Assembly (NCBI GenBank): GCA_018262195.1
Contig: JAGTRS010000019.1
Span: 1-64,000 of the forward strand
From: Pseudomonadota bacterium
GTDB lineage: Bacteria > Pseudomonadota > Gammaproteobacteria > Burkholderiales > Rhodocyclaceae
DNA: 64,000 nucleotides
Direction: 5' to 3'
The notes below the pieces were generated by a model. It saw only the letters and a program-made list of their open reading frames with translations. It searched no databases and was not told the DNA's origin. A program made the position numbers and the translations under genes. This document shows, one piece after another, positions 37,701 to 45,123 of the stretch; the first letter of the stretch is position 1; each line of letters opens with the position of its first letter.

Positions 37701-38020
37701 CCGAGCAGCCAGACCCAGGGCACGAGGGTAATGCGATAGCGGGCAAATCCGCCGTCACTGCCGACTTTTGCGGCCGTGCGAACCAGCCCGGAGCGCAGGG
37801 CTTCGGAACCGTCGGAAAGGCGGGTTTTCAGCGTGGCCGATCGGCCAAGAAACTGCTTCAGTTCGAGATGAGCATCGGTGGACAGCAAATCGACACAAAA
37901 CTCGAACCCGGATGAGAGAACCTCCCTGCCCCACCACGCTTCGACCGAAATCGAAGGTCCGCCTTCCCCGCGCCAGATGAGTTCATAGAGACGCGTGTCG
38001 GATTGGAAGACAGGGAGCAT
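34757..38020 (-). CDS. vgrG: T6SS spike protein VgrG3 with long C-terminal extension
   Basis: The 1087-residue VgrG has a gp27-like hub (FARYRITLVPWVWLLGRGR, YTFVSRLLAEEGIGW, RTWLARSTVRSLRPG), an OB-fold (LGRIKIRFHWQQ), and a needle/DUF2345 region to about 930. The C-terminal about 150 residues (FDFKLTDMPGPDGATLSDTP through YMEGLSDSEGKLILSS) form a TTR-like tail plus an extra helical end unrelated to those of VgrG1 and VgrG2. The hub sequence diverges from VgrG1, so this is an older paralogue. The base composition of the tail is lower in GC than the rest. It is directly coupled to the phospholipase gene. Confidence 0.93.
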   Translation of the reverse strand: MLPVFQSDTRLYELIWRGEGGPSISVEAWWGREVLSSGFEFCVDLLSTDAHLELKQFLGRSATLKTRLSDGSEALRSGLVRTAAKVGSDGGFARYRITLVPWVWLLGRGRHNRVFQDKTVIEIVEAVFGDYADVAAWQWGEEVSGFLADTRPRSYCVQYGESDYTFVSRLLAEEGIGWCVEEDDEAPAGHRLRLFSDSQRFPEDILSQSANGGRGLRYHRADSQEAQDAILAFGEQRRIASSVLSAISYDYKAKQSVTLNVPGAESIGGEHAPVLESYDDPGVYAWANAGEAERYGRLAMEARETRQRTWLARSTVRSLRPGTYFDLIGLPVDPQQPAFEHKYLAADITHVGINNLSGEQIAAIAQRLAELTAPADTHLTGGEPIHPVSAPEHLDPELLKLAVERGYGNRFDAHHALKPWRPQLQDRSGARINPRPTAPGPMTALVVGPEGRTTPNGPDELWCDALGRIKIRFHWQQAEAPDDRDSCWIRVMSRQAGPGMGWQWLPRIGQEVLIDFLGGDIDRPYLLGTLYNGQGEGGTLATPGGQDPSDSSEPNTLFDPATDHRPSGQGNTASGNSPAWHGGAAQSHGHPAALTGFKSKEFGSTGYNQLALDDTDQQQRLQLGTTQHGTQLNLGHLIHQADNYRGSFRGTGVELRTDAWGALRAKQGLVMSTWPHPDTRQGAGDMAPAMALLKQADTLANTLNQAASTHQTVQFAGHKGSQGQAKSKIDDKAAPIKALHTVSSGMVDSKDQNTAQSDAQQKNTAAGQDKQPHLTDPVILQSGKSGIAQIAGQNLQFANGEVLVLESGEDTNLAIAGKTRIHTGQAIGLVAGAIEPGEGNTGIKLIAAKNDIDLQAQSDEMKFMAKKDLKLVSATQYIDFAAAKKIHLAVSGGASITIDGGITVQCPGTITVQASKKSFSGPASQNYALPRFPSNPFETTPPKFDFKLTDMPGPDGATLSDTPWRMVLANDEAEAIQSGGTYMEGLSDSEGKLILSSTQEKQLGEAYSSGKGVWVLFEGQVKQLEVTKEREGWTDQQKLEHALDSMGFADSFGVAADTDSSMFAAPLARSELGNSVNAIFGNFKKGV

Positions 38021-38401
38021 AGTTGTTCAAAAAGCCTTAAACCGGATAAGCAAGAACGGACCCGAAAACGATCCAAATAGCATGTAATTTTAAGGCATGA
38101 CCCATATTGCATGAAACAATTTTCATACCGGCCATCGTTAATTTTTCACCAATAGTCGTCGCCAATACCATGTTGATTTCAATTTCATACAAATCATGGA
38201 TAAACGACGTAGATCACTCGAACCCTGCTTTCCTGGGCCAGCAGCATGAATCTCACGGTCAACCGGAAAAAATGGCCAAAATTGAAATCCGTAAACTTTG
38301 CATCGTTGCCAGGATATCGAATTGGATAATTCAGACGGAAGAATGAAAAATTCATACGCCATACGTTTAAACTAACGACCTTTCCGCAATCGCTAACAAT
38401 C
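38021..38401. promoter_or_regulatory. Divergent intergenic region between vgrG3 and tssA
   Basis: This 381-base AT-rich interval holds no convincing gene. It must contain the promoters for vgrG3 (leftward) and tssA (rightward). Dispersed repeat copy 7 lies near its middle. No clear ribosome-binding site precedes the tssA ATG. Confidence 0.5.
38255..38289 (+). repeat. Dispersed palindromic repeat, copy 7 (intergenic)
   Basis: The copy reads ACGGTCAACCGG, AAAAAATGG, CCAAAATTGAAATC, the closest to consensus. It is outside any gene, 113 bases before tssA. Confidence 0.87.
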
Positions 38402-39475
38402 ATGGATATCGCATATCTGCTACAGCCGCTTTCGTCAAACGCGGGGCCAGGCGGCGAAGATTTGATTTTTTCGCCCGAATTCGACGAAATTCAGGAGGCG
38501 CGTCGCTTCGACGACCCGACGATTTCGCAAGGGGAATGGGTCACGGACATCAAGGAAGCCGATTGGCAGGCCGTTGTCCGGATTTGCCAAAATACACTGG
38601 CCAACAAGTCGAAGGATCTTCGCCTTGTCGCCTGGCTGACCGAGGCCCGCTGCAAGATTGACGGATGGCCCGGATTGGCCGATGGCTACACCTTGCTGGG
38701 GCAATTGAGCGAAAGCCTTTGGGATGAGCTCCATCCGCTGCCGGACGATGGCGATATCGAACAGCGAACGGGCGTCCTTGACTGGCTGGCCAACCAGACA
38801 TCCCGGCTGATACGGGAAATTCCGCTCACCCGTTCCGGCAAAGGGCAGTATTCGCTGACCGACCACGAATCGGCCCGCTCTGCCGCAAAGAACATGGAAC
38901 GTAACCCGGGCATGGTGGAAGAAATCGCGCGCAACACACCGGTCACACTGGAGCGCTTCGAAGCCGCCACGCTCGATACGCCGCGCAAATTCTTCGATGA
39001 AAGCCTGCAAGCAGCCGAACGCCTGAAGGAAGCCATGACGGCGGCACAAGCAATCCTGGACGCGCGAATGGGCGAATTTGCGCCCTCCTTCGGTCCATCG
39101 CTCGATGCCCTCGACGATGCCAAACGTTTTCTGCAAAAACACGCCAGTGTGCAAACCGCTAGCGGCGCCGCATCTTCCGGAGAAACCACCATGCCAGACG
39201 GTTCCCCCGCCAACCAAGGCTTCACCGACAACGCAGCCGGAACGGTCAGCTTTGGCGGACCGGTCCGCAATCGCGAACAGGCCATTCAACAACTGCAGGA
39301 AATCGCGACTTTTTTCCGGCGTACCGAACCGCACAGCCCGGTTGCCTACCTGGCTGAAAAAGCAGCCAAATGGGGCAGCATGTCGCTGCACGAATGGCTG
39401 CGGACCGTCGTCAAGGATGACGGCGCCCTGCTACGGGTAGAGGAATTGCTCGGCGTCACCCCCAACAACGAGTAG
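38402..39475 (+). CDS. tssA: T6SS assembly protein TssA
   Basis: The 357-residue protein starts MDIAYLLQPLSSNAGPGGED and carries the ImpA_N domain (residues about 15-150, with PLPDDGDIEQRTGVLDWLA and a basic PLTRSGKGQYSL) and a C-terminal short-TssA-like helical end (REQAIQQLQEIATFFRRTEP, PVAYLAEKAAKWGSMSLHEW). TssA caps and guides sheath and tube polymerisation. It is transcribed alone, with a strong terminator after it. Confidence 0.92.
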   Translation: MDIAYLLQPLSSNAGPGGEDLIFSPEFDEIQEARRFDDPTISQGEWVTDIKEADWQAVVRICQNTLANKSKDLRLVAWLTEARCKIDGWPGLADGYTLLGQLSESLWDELHPLPDDGDIEQRTGVLDWLANQTSRLIREIPLTRSGKGQYSLTDHESARSAAKNMERNPGMVEEIARNTPVTLERFEAATLDTPRKFFDESLQAAERLKEAMTAAQAILDARMGEFAPSFGPSLDALDDAKRFLQKHASVQTASGAASSGETTMPDGSPANQGFTDNAAGTVSFGGPVRNREQAIQQLQEIATFFRRTEPHSPVAYLAEKAAKWGSMSLHEWLRTVVKDDGALLRVEELLGVTPNNE

Positions 39476-39490
39476 CAACGCTCTATCCCG

Positions 39491-39523
39491 AAAAAAACCC
39501 CGCATCCTGTGCGGGGTTTTTTC
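39491..39523. terminator. Bidirectional rho-independent terminator
   Basis: ACCCCGC and GCGGGGT form a stem around ATCCT(GT), flanked by seven As on the left and six Ts on the right, between the convergent ends of tssA and the BON-OmpA gene. Confidence 0.85.
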
Positions 39524-40321
39524 TTACTGGATCAATTTGAACTCGATTCGCCGGTTCTTGGCCCGGCCTTCAATCGTCTCGTTCGTCGCCACCGGCTGAT
39601 CGGGGCCAAGCCCCGAGGTGGTCAAGGTTTCCGCAGGAATCCCCTTGCTCACAAGATAGCTCCGAACCGTATTTGCCCGCGCCAAACTCAGCGCAATATT
39701 CCCGGCACGGCCACCTTGGCTGTCGGTATGCCCGAGCAGCATGACCTTGGGCGTCCCGATCTGCTTGATGGCGCCATACATTTCATCCAGTACCGCTCGG
39801 CCTAGCGGCGTCAGGTTGGCGGAACCGCTCTCGAATTCGACAACCCGGTTCGCCAAGGTCTTGTCGAGAACGCCCTGCGCCTCCACCACCGGCGCCACCA
39901 GCCCGTTATCGATCGAATAGGTCGGATTCAGCGACGTCGCCATCTGGCTGACTACCTGCTGCCGTTGAGCTTCGTTGGCCACATTCCCCTTCAGGGCGAT
40001 GCGCGTCCCGTTGACCTGCATTTGACCCTTATGCACCTGCTTGAGGTTGTCGTTCAGAATTTTGGTCATGTTTTCCGACCAGTTGGGCGGCGGAACCACA
40101 CCGCCGACCTCGAGTTTGTCGACCACATTGCCTGCGCCATAAACACTGCGCAGCTTCTCGAGGATGGCCACTTTGCTCGCCTCATCCGGCACCGTGCCGG
40201 CGATCACCACCTTGCCGCCCTCTTCGCCGGACCTCTCCTGCGCCCATGCCTGACCAACCCCCAGGCCCAGCTGAAAAGCCGAACACACTGCCAATATCAA
40301 AATACGGATTTTCATGTTCAT
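39524..40321 (-). CDS. BON-OmpA domain protein, T6SS peptidoglycan anchor candidate
   Basis: The 265-residue protein has a signal peptide (to about residue 28, AWA), a BON-like region (about 35-150, with paired GKVVIAGTVPDEASKVAIL and RIALKGNVANEAQRQQ repeats) and an OmpA-type peptidoglycan-binding domain (VEFESGSANLTPLG, LLGHTDSQGG, NIALSLARANTVRSYL, GRAKNRRIEFKL). It is the last gene of the tssM operon and overlaps tagF by ATGA. Since TssL here lacks an OmpA-like extension, this protein may anchor the membrane complex to the cell wall (TagL-like role), which is inference. Confidence 0.82.
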   Translation of the reverse strand: MNMKIRILILAVCSAFQLGLGVGQAWAQERSGEEGGKVVIAGTVPDEASKVAILEKLRSVYGAGNVVDKLEVGGVVPPPNWSENMTKILNDNLKQVHKGQMQVNGTRIALKGNVANEAQRQQVVSQMATSLNPTYSIDNGLVAPVVEAQGVLDKTLANRVVEFESGSANLTPLGRAVLDEMYGAIKQIGTPKVMLLGHTDSQGGRAGNIALSLARANTVRSYLVSKGIPAETLTTSGLGPDQPVATNETIEGRAKNRRIEFKLIQ

Positions 40322-41301
40322 TCGCCGAGGAAAACTTCGCGGAAAGTATTGATTGCCTGTTCAAGCGAAATGCCCGGTTGGGCCAAATATGAAGACAGCT
40401 TGGCCACCCCGTAGTCGCTGGCCAGTTCGGCCTGGTCCTCAATCCATTCCGGATCGGTCAATACAATCAGCCGCTCGCTCATCGATTCGGGCAAGAGGCT
40501 GGCAATCAGGGTCTGCGGCGACGAGCCGTTGAATCCGACAATCATTCGCGGATTTTCCGAACGGCGCTCGAAGATCGCCTGCAGTTCGACATTCGTTCTG
40601 CGCAGAAACGCTGTCATGAGGTACAGCCACAAACCTGCCACCAGGTTGCGGTTACGTTCGTCGGCCGGAAGCGGCAGAACGATTTCCTTGTCGATGGATA
40701 CGCTGGCCTGCCCTAGAATGGGGCGCATCAACAAACCGATGGCCAGAATGATCCGCCGCACCCCGTCAGGCTGCGCGTTGCCCAGCAGATCGGCAAGCGA
40801 ACTCAGGGTGTTGCGCCGCACGAAATTGCCCAAGGGATCGGTTTGCGTTGCCAACTCGAAATCCTCGGCACAATTCACCGAATCAAACTCGCTCAATATG
40901 TCGTTGATCTCGGCGCCGACAATGGCCGCCTCGGACAGCCGCGCCAGGGAGCCGAACGAATGCCCCAGCCCGACCGGCGCACAACGGAACATCAGCGCAT
41001 CTTCGCGCTCGATGGTCGCTGCAGCGATGAATGGGAAACGGCGCCCCGACGAATCGACACTGGGGCGCAGGTGCCCGACGACAGACAAACGACTGCGCGC
41101 GCCCAGAAAGGCGAAATCCACCGGCGCCGCCGCATCATAGGCGGTCTTCCAGCGCGGATCGTCGGACAGGCGCTCCATTCCCTGCGACACCCAACGATCA
41201 AGAACGCTGATCAACTGATGCTGACCGGCCCCCTTGACGAAATCGCCGCGCGACGGAATCTTGCCAAAGCAGGTTGCAACGGAAGGAAGGCTCTGACTCA
41301 T
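40318..41301 (-). CDS. tagF: T6SS regulator TagF
   Basis: The 327-residue protein starts with the TagF hallmark ATCFGKIPSRGDFVKGAG, followed by LDRWVSQGME and GHLRPSVDSSGRRFPF. TagF is a post-translational repressor of T6SS firing, working with Fha and the PpkA/PppA phosphorylation pathway where present. None of these partners is in this window. It overlaps tssM upstream and the BON-OmpA gene downstream by four bases each. Confidence 0.9.
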   Translation of the reverse strand: MSQSLPSVATCFGKIPSRGDFVKGAGQHQLISVLDRWVSQGMERLSDDPRWKTAYDAAAPVDFAFLGARSRLSVVGHLRPSVDSSGRRFPFIAAATIEREDALMFRCAPVGLGHSFGSLARLSEAAIVGAEINDILSEFDSVNCAEDFELATQTDPLGNFVRRNTLSSLADLLGNAQPDGVRRIILAIGLLMRPILGQASVSIDKEIVLPLPADERNRNLVAGLWLYLMTAFLRRTNVELQAIFERRSENPRMIVGFNGSSPQTLIASLLPESMSERLIVLTDPEWIEDQAELASDYGVAKLSSYLAQPGISLEQAINTFREVFLGE

Positions 41302-44300
41302 TGTGCGCCTCCCGCCACCTTGCCTTGCCCGTTATCCGGCGCATCAGGTGCAACGAGCTGGCCCTTGCTCGCCGCGCCCGCGACGACCGCAGGCGGCAGA
41401 ACGACCCCGGCCAATCCGCGCCGAGCATTCCCGGCTCCGTTATTGCCGCCGCCGCTGGCCTGAACTTGCGCGCTGCTGACCACCTTCAGATCGACACCGA
41501 CCTCGACGCCGTCGCTTCCCCAGACCATGCGGAACGACTCGTCCGCCTGCCGGGTCCGCCTGGCCGAGTTGATCATTTTTTCCAGGCCGAAGCGTCCCGG
41601 AATGTTGATCACCTCGACCACCTTGCCTTCAAACGTGGTCGCCGTGATTTTCGCACCGGGCGCATTGGTCGGATTCGGCCAGACAAAGTTTGCCCATTGC
41701 GCGACGCCATTGCGATAGCTCAGCTTCTGCCCGTCGATTTCGATCACGTAGCCAGTGGTTCCAGGCGAAGGCTGCGGCCGGATCATGAAAACGGTCTGCG
41801 CCTGCCCACCGCCCCCCCCCCCGCCGCCACCACCGGAATCGTTGGCAGCACCACCTTCAAGCGGCGAAACCCAGTTGGCGAAATCGTTCATGAATTCCGC
41901 CTGCAGGGTCAGTCCCAGATCACCCCAGGTCCGCGGCGCAATGGTGTTGCCCCGACGCACGACCAAGGGGCCCATCGCGGTTTCGACGAACTTTGAAATG
42001 GCGCCTTCCGGCCCGAACATTTGCGCAATTTCCGCTGGCGACGCCTCGATATTCGATTTGCCGGCAAAGGGATACTTGATTGCCAGCTTGCGGTTAAACG
42101 GCTCATACACCTGGGCATCCCAGGTCTTGTTCAGTTCGGCAGATGCCGGCTTGATGATCGAGGCATAAGTCTGGAGCAGCGGGCGAACCAGCAAGGGCCG
42201 AAGTACGGCACGCTGATTGTCGGGCAACCCCGTCAGCATCTGCTCATCGACAAATCGCAATGTCTCGGCCAGCTCCGACGTATTTCCTTCCAGCGTCTCA
42301 CGCATCAACTTGAGTGCGCCGGGGCCAGGATCGCCCTGATTCTTCAGCTGATTCAAGCGCGTCCGCAACTTGGAAATCTGCTTCAGATAGGTGTCAACCA
42401 AGGGTTCGCCCTTGTCGCGAGGAATAACCAGGCGACCAAACCCGGCAAACTCCTTGCCGATCGGTCCCATCGGGATTTCGGCCTGCTTGGCCGAAACGTT
42501 CACGTCAAGCTGGACGCGACTGGGCGCCATCTGCAGCACGGAGCGCTTGAACCACTCGACAAACCCCTTCTGGGCGCGCTCCAGTCCGAGATTGGCCATG
42601 GCTGGATTGTCCCAGGCTGTCTGGTCGAACGTCACCTTGATCAGGGTTCCCACTGGCGACATCTGGGGATCACCCAGTCGATCCATCGCTGCAACGGCAT
42701 CCGGGAAAGATTCGAACGAGGCAATACCGATACCCTGCACGAATTGCTTCCACTCCTCCGTGTAATCGCGCTTGTACATCGCAATCAGCGATTTCTGTAT
42801 CTGTTCCGGACTTCCTTCAAGCGTCAGATCGTCCTTCGTCGACGTCTGCAATACCCAATCCGCATTATTCTGCTCATTGGTCGCCGCATCCTTGATCGCA
42901 TTCTGTACGTATTCACGCCAGGCTTCGACCGTAAACGCCCCGGAAACGACATGGCTACCGGCCACCAATTGCACATTCTCAGGACCGACGATATTGGCCA
43001 CCGTCAGCGGCGCAAACCGGGTAGATGCCCTCGCCTTGATTTCGGCATACACCCGCTCTGCAGCAGGCATGCCTCGGACGACCTGCCGCAACTTGTCGCG
43101 AACCTCATCGACCAAAACCACATTGTTTGCAATCGTCGGCCACTCGGGATGATTGGCATGCTCCAGATGGAAGGTCAAAACCTGCCCGGCAACACGAATC
43201 ATCTGCTCACGCGGCATGCTGCCCCGGTTCGATTCCAGCCAGGACCGCCAAAAACGCGTGATCTGATCCGACAGGTGACCGACGTCAACATGATCGTGGC
43301 TGGAAAGCATCAGATAGGTTTTCAGGGCGTTGTAGCCATCTTCCACATCCGTTGGTGAGGCAGCCTTGTATTGACCACCGCCCTGTGTTGCGGCCTTGAC
43401 GGTGCCATCCCCCTTCGCCTTCAATCGATCGCCCTGGGCATTCACTTCGTGGAGGAAGGCCTCAAGGTTATCCTTGACGGGGACCAGCATCACATTGCTC
43501 ACCCCGGAGAAGTACTCCCTGCGCAACACATCGGCCATCCGTCCGCCCTGATACAAACCGAGCCCGATTGAAACCGGATGATCCTCGTTGAACTTCTCCA
43601 GCTGCGCCAGCCTGTCCTGAATGATTTCAAGCGCCTCCAGGCGTGATTGCAGATCAATGCGTCCTTCCTGAATCTTGATTGCCTTGGCCACGTCCTGCTC
43701 GACATTGGCGAGCAGGCTGCGATTGTTGAAATAGGACCAACTCCATCCACCCAATCCCAGGCCGAGAAGACACAACGCGCCCAGAACGGCAAACTGGCGA
43801 GCGCGTGCCTTTCGCTTGGTGGTGTGCTGCCGAACCAGATTGCGGTCCGGGAAAACGACCTTAGAAAAGAGCTCCTTGAGGAAATAGCCATGGCTCAAGG
43901 TGGTATGCACCTGACCATTGCCACCACCCTGCAAGGCAAACTTGCGCAAAATTCGATCATTTGCGACTGGCGTAACCTCGTTGGTCTGAATGGCTGAGGT
44001 CACGTAAAAGCCACGGAAAACCGGTTTGAACTGAAACGGATTGTCCTCGAACAGCGTTGCGATAAACGCCCTCAGTGCAGGCTTGATGGCGGCAAATTCG
44101 GAAGGGAAGGTCAACAGTCCCGGCGGCGTATTTTCCCCTTGCTGACGGGATATCTGGGCGACACTAAGGGCACGCAGGCCCTCGTAGAGATCGTCAAAGT
44201 GCTGATCGAACAAGGCAATCAGATCATTTCCTGCCGCCTGCTCGTAGGGGATCGTCGCCCCCCAGACTCGATCCCGCTCATTCCAGTCCAGATCGACAAA

Positions 44301-45107
44301 AAACTCGTGAAAGCCGGGGATCAGGTCCACCTTGGTAAACAGGACGTAGACCGGCGCAAAGACCTCAAGTTTTTCGGTCAGTTCCTGAACCCTCTGCCTC
44401 AGGCTTTTCGCAAGACTGATCGCAAATCCAGGCGCATTGCCGATCAATTCGCCGATACTGACAGTGACAATGATGCCGTTAATCGGCGCTCTGGGGCGGT
44501 GCTTCTTGAGCAAACGAAGGAATCCCAGCCATTCCTCACGATCTTCCTCGTGAATCGAATAACGCCCCGCGGTATCGAGCAAAATGCCTTCCGTGGTGAA
44601 AAACCAGTCGCAGTTTCGGGTACCGCCAATCCCCTTGATGATCGCCGTTCCGCCATCATCAAAGGGAAATTTGAGACCCGAATTGACGATGGCGGTACTC
44701 TTTCCGGCAGCAGGATTCCCGATGGTCATGTACCACGGAAGTTCGTAAAGCGCTTCTGCGCCGGACATCTGGCCCAACTTGGATGTCTTTATGGTCTTGA
44801 CGGCGTCCTGCATTCGCTGGCGCAAGGCCTGGATTTCTGCTGTAGCATCAGGCGCTGCTTTTTTGAGTGCTTTTTCGCCCTGCTGCTCAAGCATCGAGCT
44901 GATTTCCTCACCCGCCTTCTGCGCTTTCCGCTTCCGATAGAGCCAAACCCCCAACCAGATAGCCAGAATGACACCACTGGCAATCGCAGCCCAGACCAGC
45001 GCGATTTTTAGCGTACTGGCGCCAAGGAAAAAGAACGCGGCAATTGCAGCGACGCCAACAAAAGAAAGAAATCGCGAGTCGGTAAGAATATTTCGAATTT
45101 GGGACAT
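41298..45107 (-). CDS. tssM: T6SS membrane complex protein TssM (IcmF-like)
   Basis: The 1269-residue protein has two N-terminal membrane helices (about residues 14-55), a cytoplasmic domain with Walker A GNPAAGKSTAI, a third helix (FAVLGALCLLGLGLGG near 440) and a long periplasmic region ending in the TssM C-terminal domain that contacts TssJ. A poly-glycine stretch near residues 1090-1100 is encoded in part by eleven consecutive Gs (Cs on the plus strand, 41812-41822), a frameshift-prone tract. The gene is 16 bases after the ketosynthase-like gene. Confidence 0.95.
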   Translation of the reverse strand: MSQIRNILTDSRFLSFVGVAAIAAFFFLGASTLKIALVWAAIASGVILAIWLGVWLYRKRKAQKAGEEISSMLEQQGEKALKKAAPDATAEIQALRQRMQDAVKTIKTSKLGQMSGAEALYELPWYMTIGNPAAGKSTAIVNSGLKFPFDDGGTAIIKGIGGTRNCDWFFTTEGILLDTAGRYSIHEEDREEWLGFLRLLKKHRPRAPINGIIVTVSIGELIGNAPGFAISLAKSLRQRVQELTEKLEVFAPVYVLFTKVDLIPGFHEFFVDLDWNERDRVWGATIPYEQAAGNDLIALFDQHFDDLYEGLRALSVAQISRQQGENTPPGLLTFPSEFAAIKPALRAFIATLFEDNPFQFKPVFRGFYVTSAIQTNEVTPVANDRILRKFALQGGGNGQVHTTLSHGYFLKELFSKVVFPDRNLVRQHTTKRKARARQFAVLGALCLLGLGLGGWSWSYFNNRSLLANVEQDVAKAIKIQEGRIDLQSRLEALEIIQDRLAQLEKFNEDHPVSIGLGLYQGGRMADVLRREYFSGVSNVMLVPVKDNLEAFLHEVNAQGDRLKAKGDGTVKAATQGGGQYKAASPTDVEDGYNALKTYLMLSSHDHVDVGHLSDQITRFWRSWLESNRGSMPREQMIRVAGQVLTFHLEHANHPEWPTIANNVVLVDEVRDKLRQVVRGMPAAERVYAEIKARASTRFAPLTVANIVGPENVQLVAGSHVVSGAFTVEAWREYVQNAIKDAATNEQNNADWVLQTSTKDDLTLEGSPEQIQKSLIAMYKRDYTEEWKQFVQGIGIASFESFPDAVAAMDRLGDPQMSPVGTLIKVTFDQTAWDNPAMANLGLERAQKGFVEWFKRSVLQMAPSRVQLDVNVSAKQAEIPMGPIGKEFAGFGRLVIPRDKGEPLVDTYLKQISKLRTRLNQLKNQGDPGPGALKLMRETLEGNTSELAETLRFVDEQMLTGLPDNQRAVLRPLLVRPLLQTYASIIKPASAELNKTWDAQVYEPFNRKLAIKYPFAGKSNIEASPAEIAQMFGPEGAISKFVETAMGPLVVRRGNTIAPRTWGDLGLTLQAEFMNDFANWVSPLEGGAANDSGGGGGGGGGGQAQTVFMIRPQPSPGTTGYVIEIDGQKLSYRNGVAQWANFVWPNPTNAPGAKITATTFEGKVVEVINIPGRFGLEKMINSARRTRQADESFRMVWGSDGVEVGVDLKVVSSAQVQASGGGNNGAGNARRGLAGVVLPPAVVAGAASKGQLVAPDAPDNGQGKVAGGAQ
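41812..41822. repeat. 11-base homopolymer inside tssM
   Basis: Eleven consecutive Cs on the plus strand (Gs in the tssM sense strand) encode part of a run of ten glycines. A one-base slip would shift frame and remove about 170 C-terminal residues of TssM. Confidence 0.9.
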
Positions 45108-45123
45108 TGGCGGCTAATTCTGA

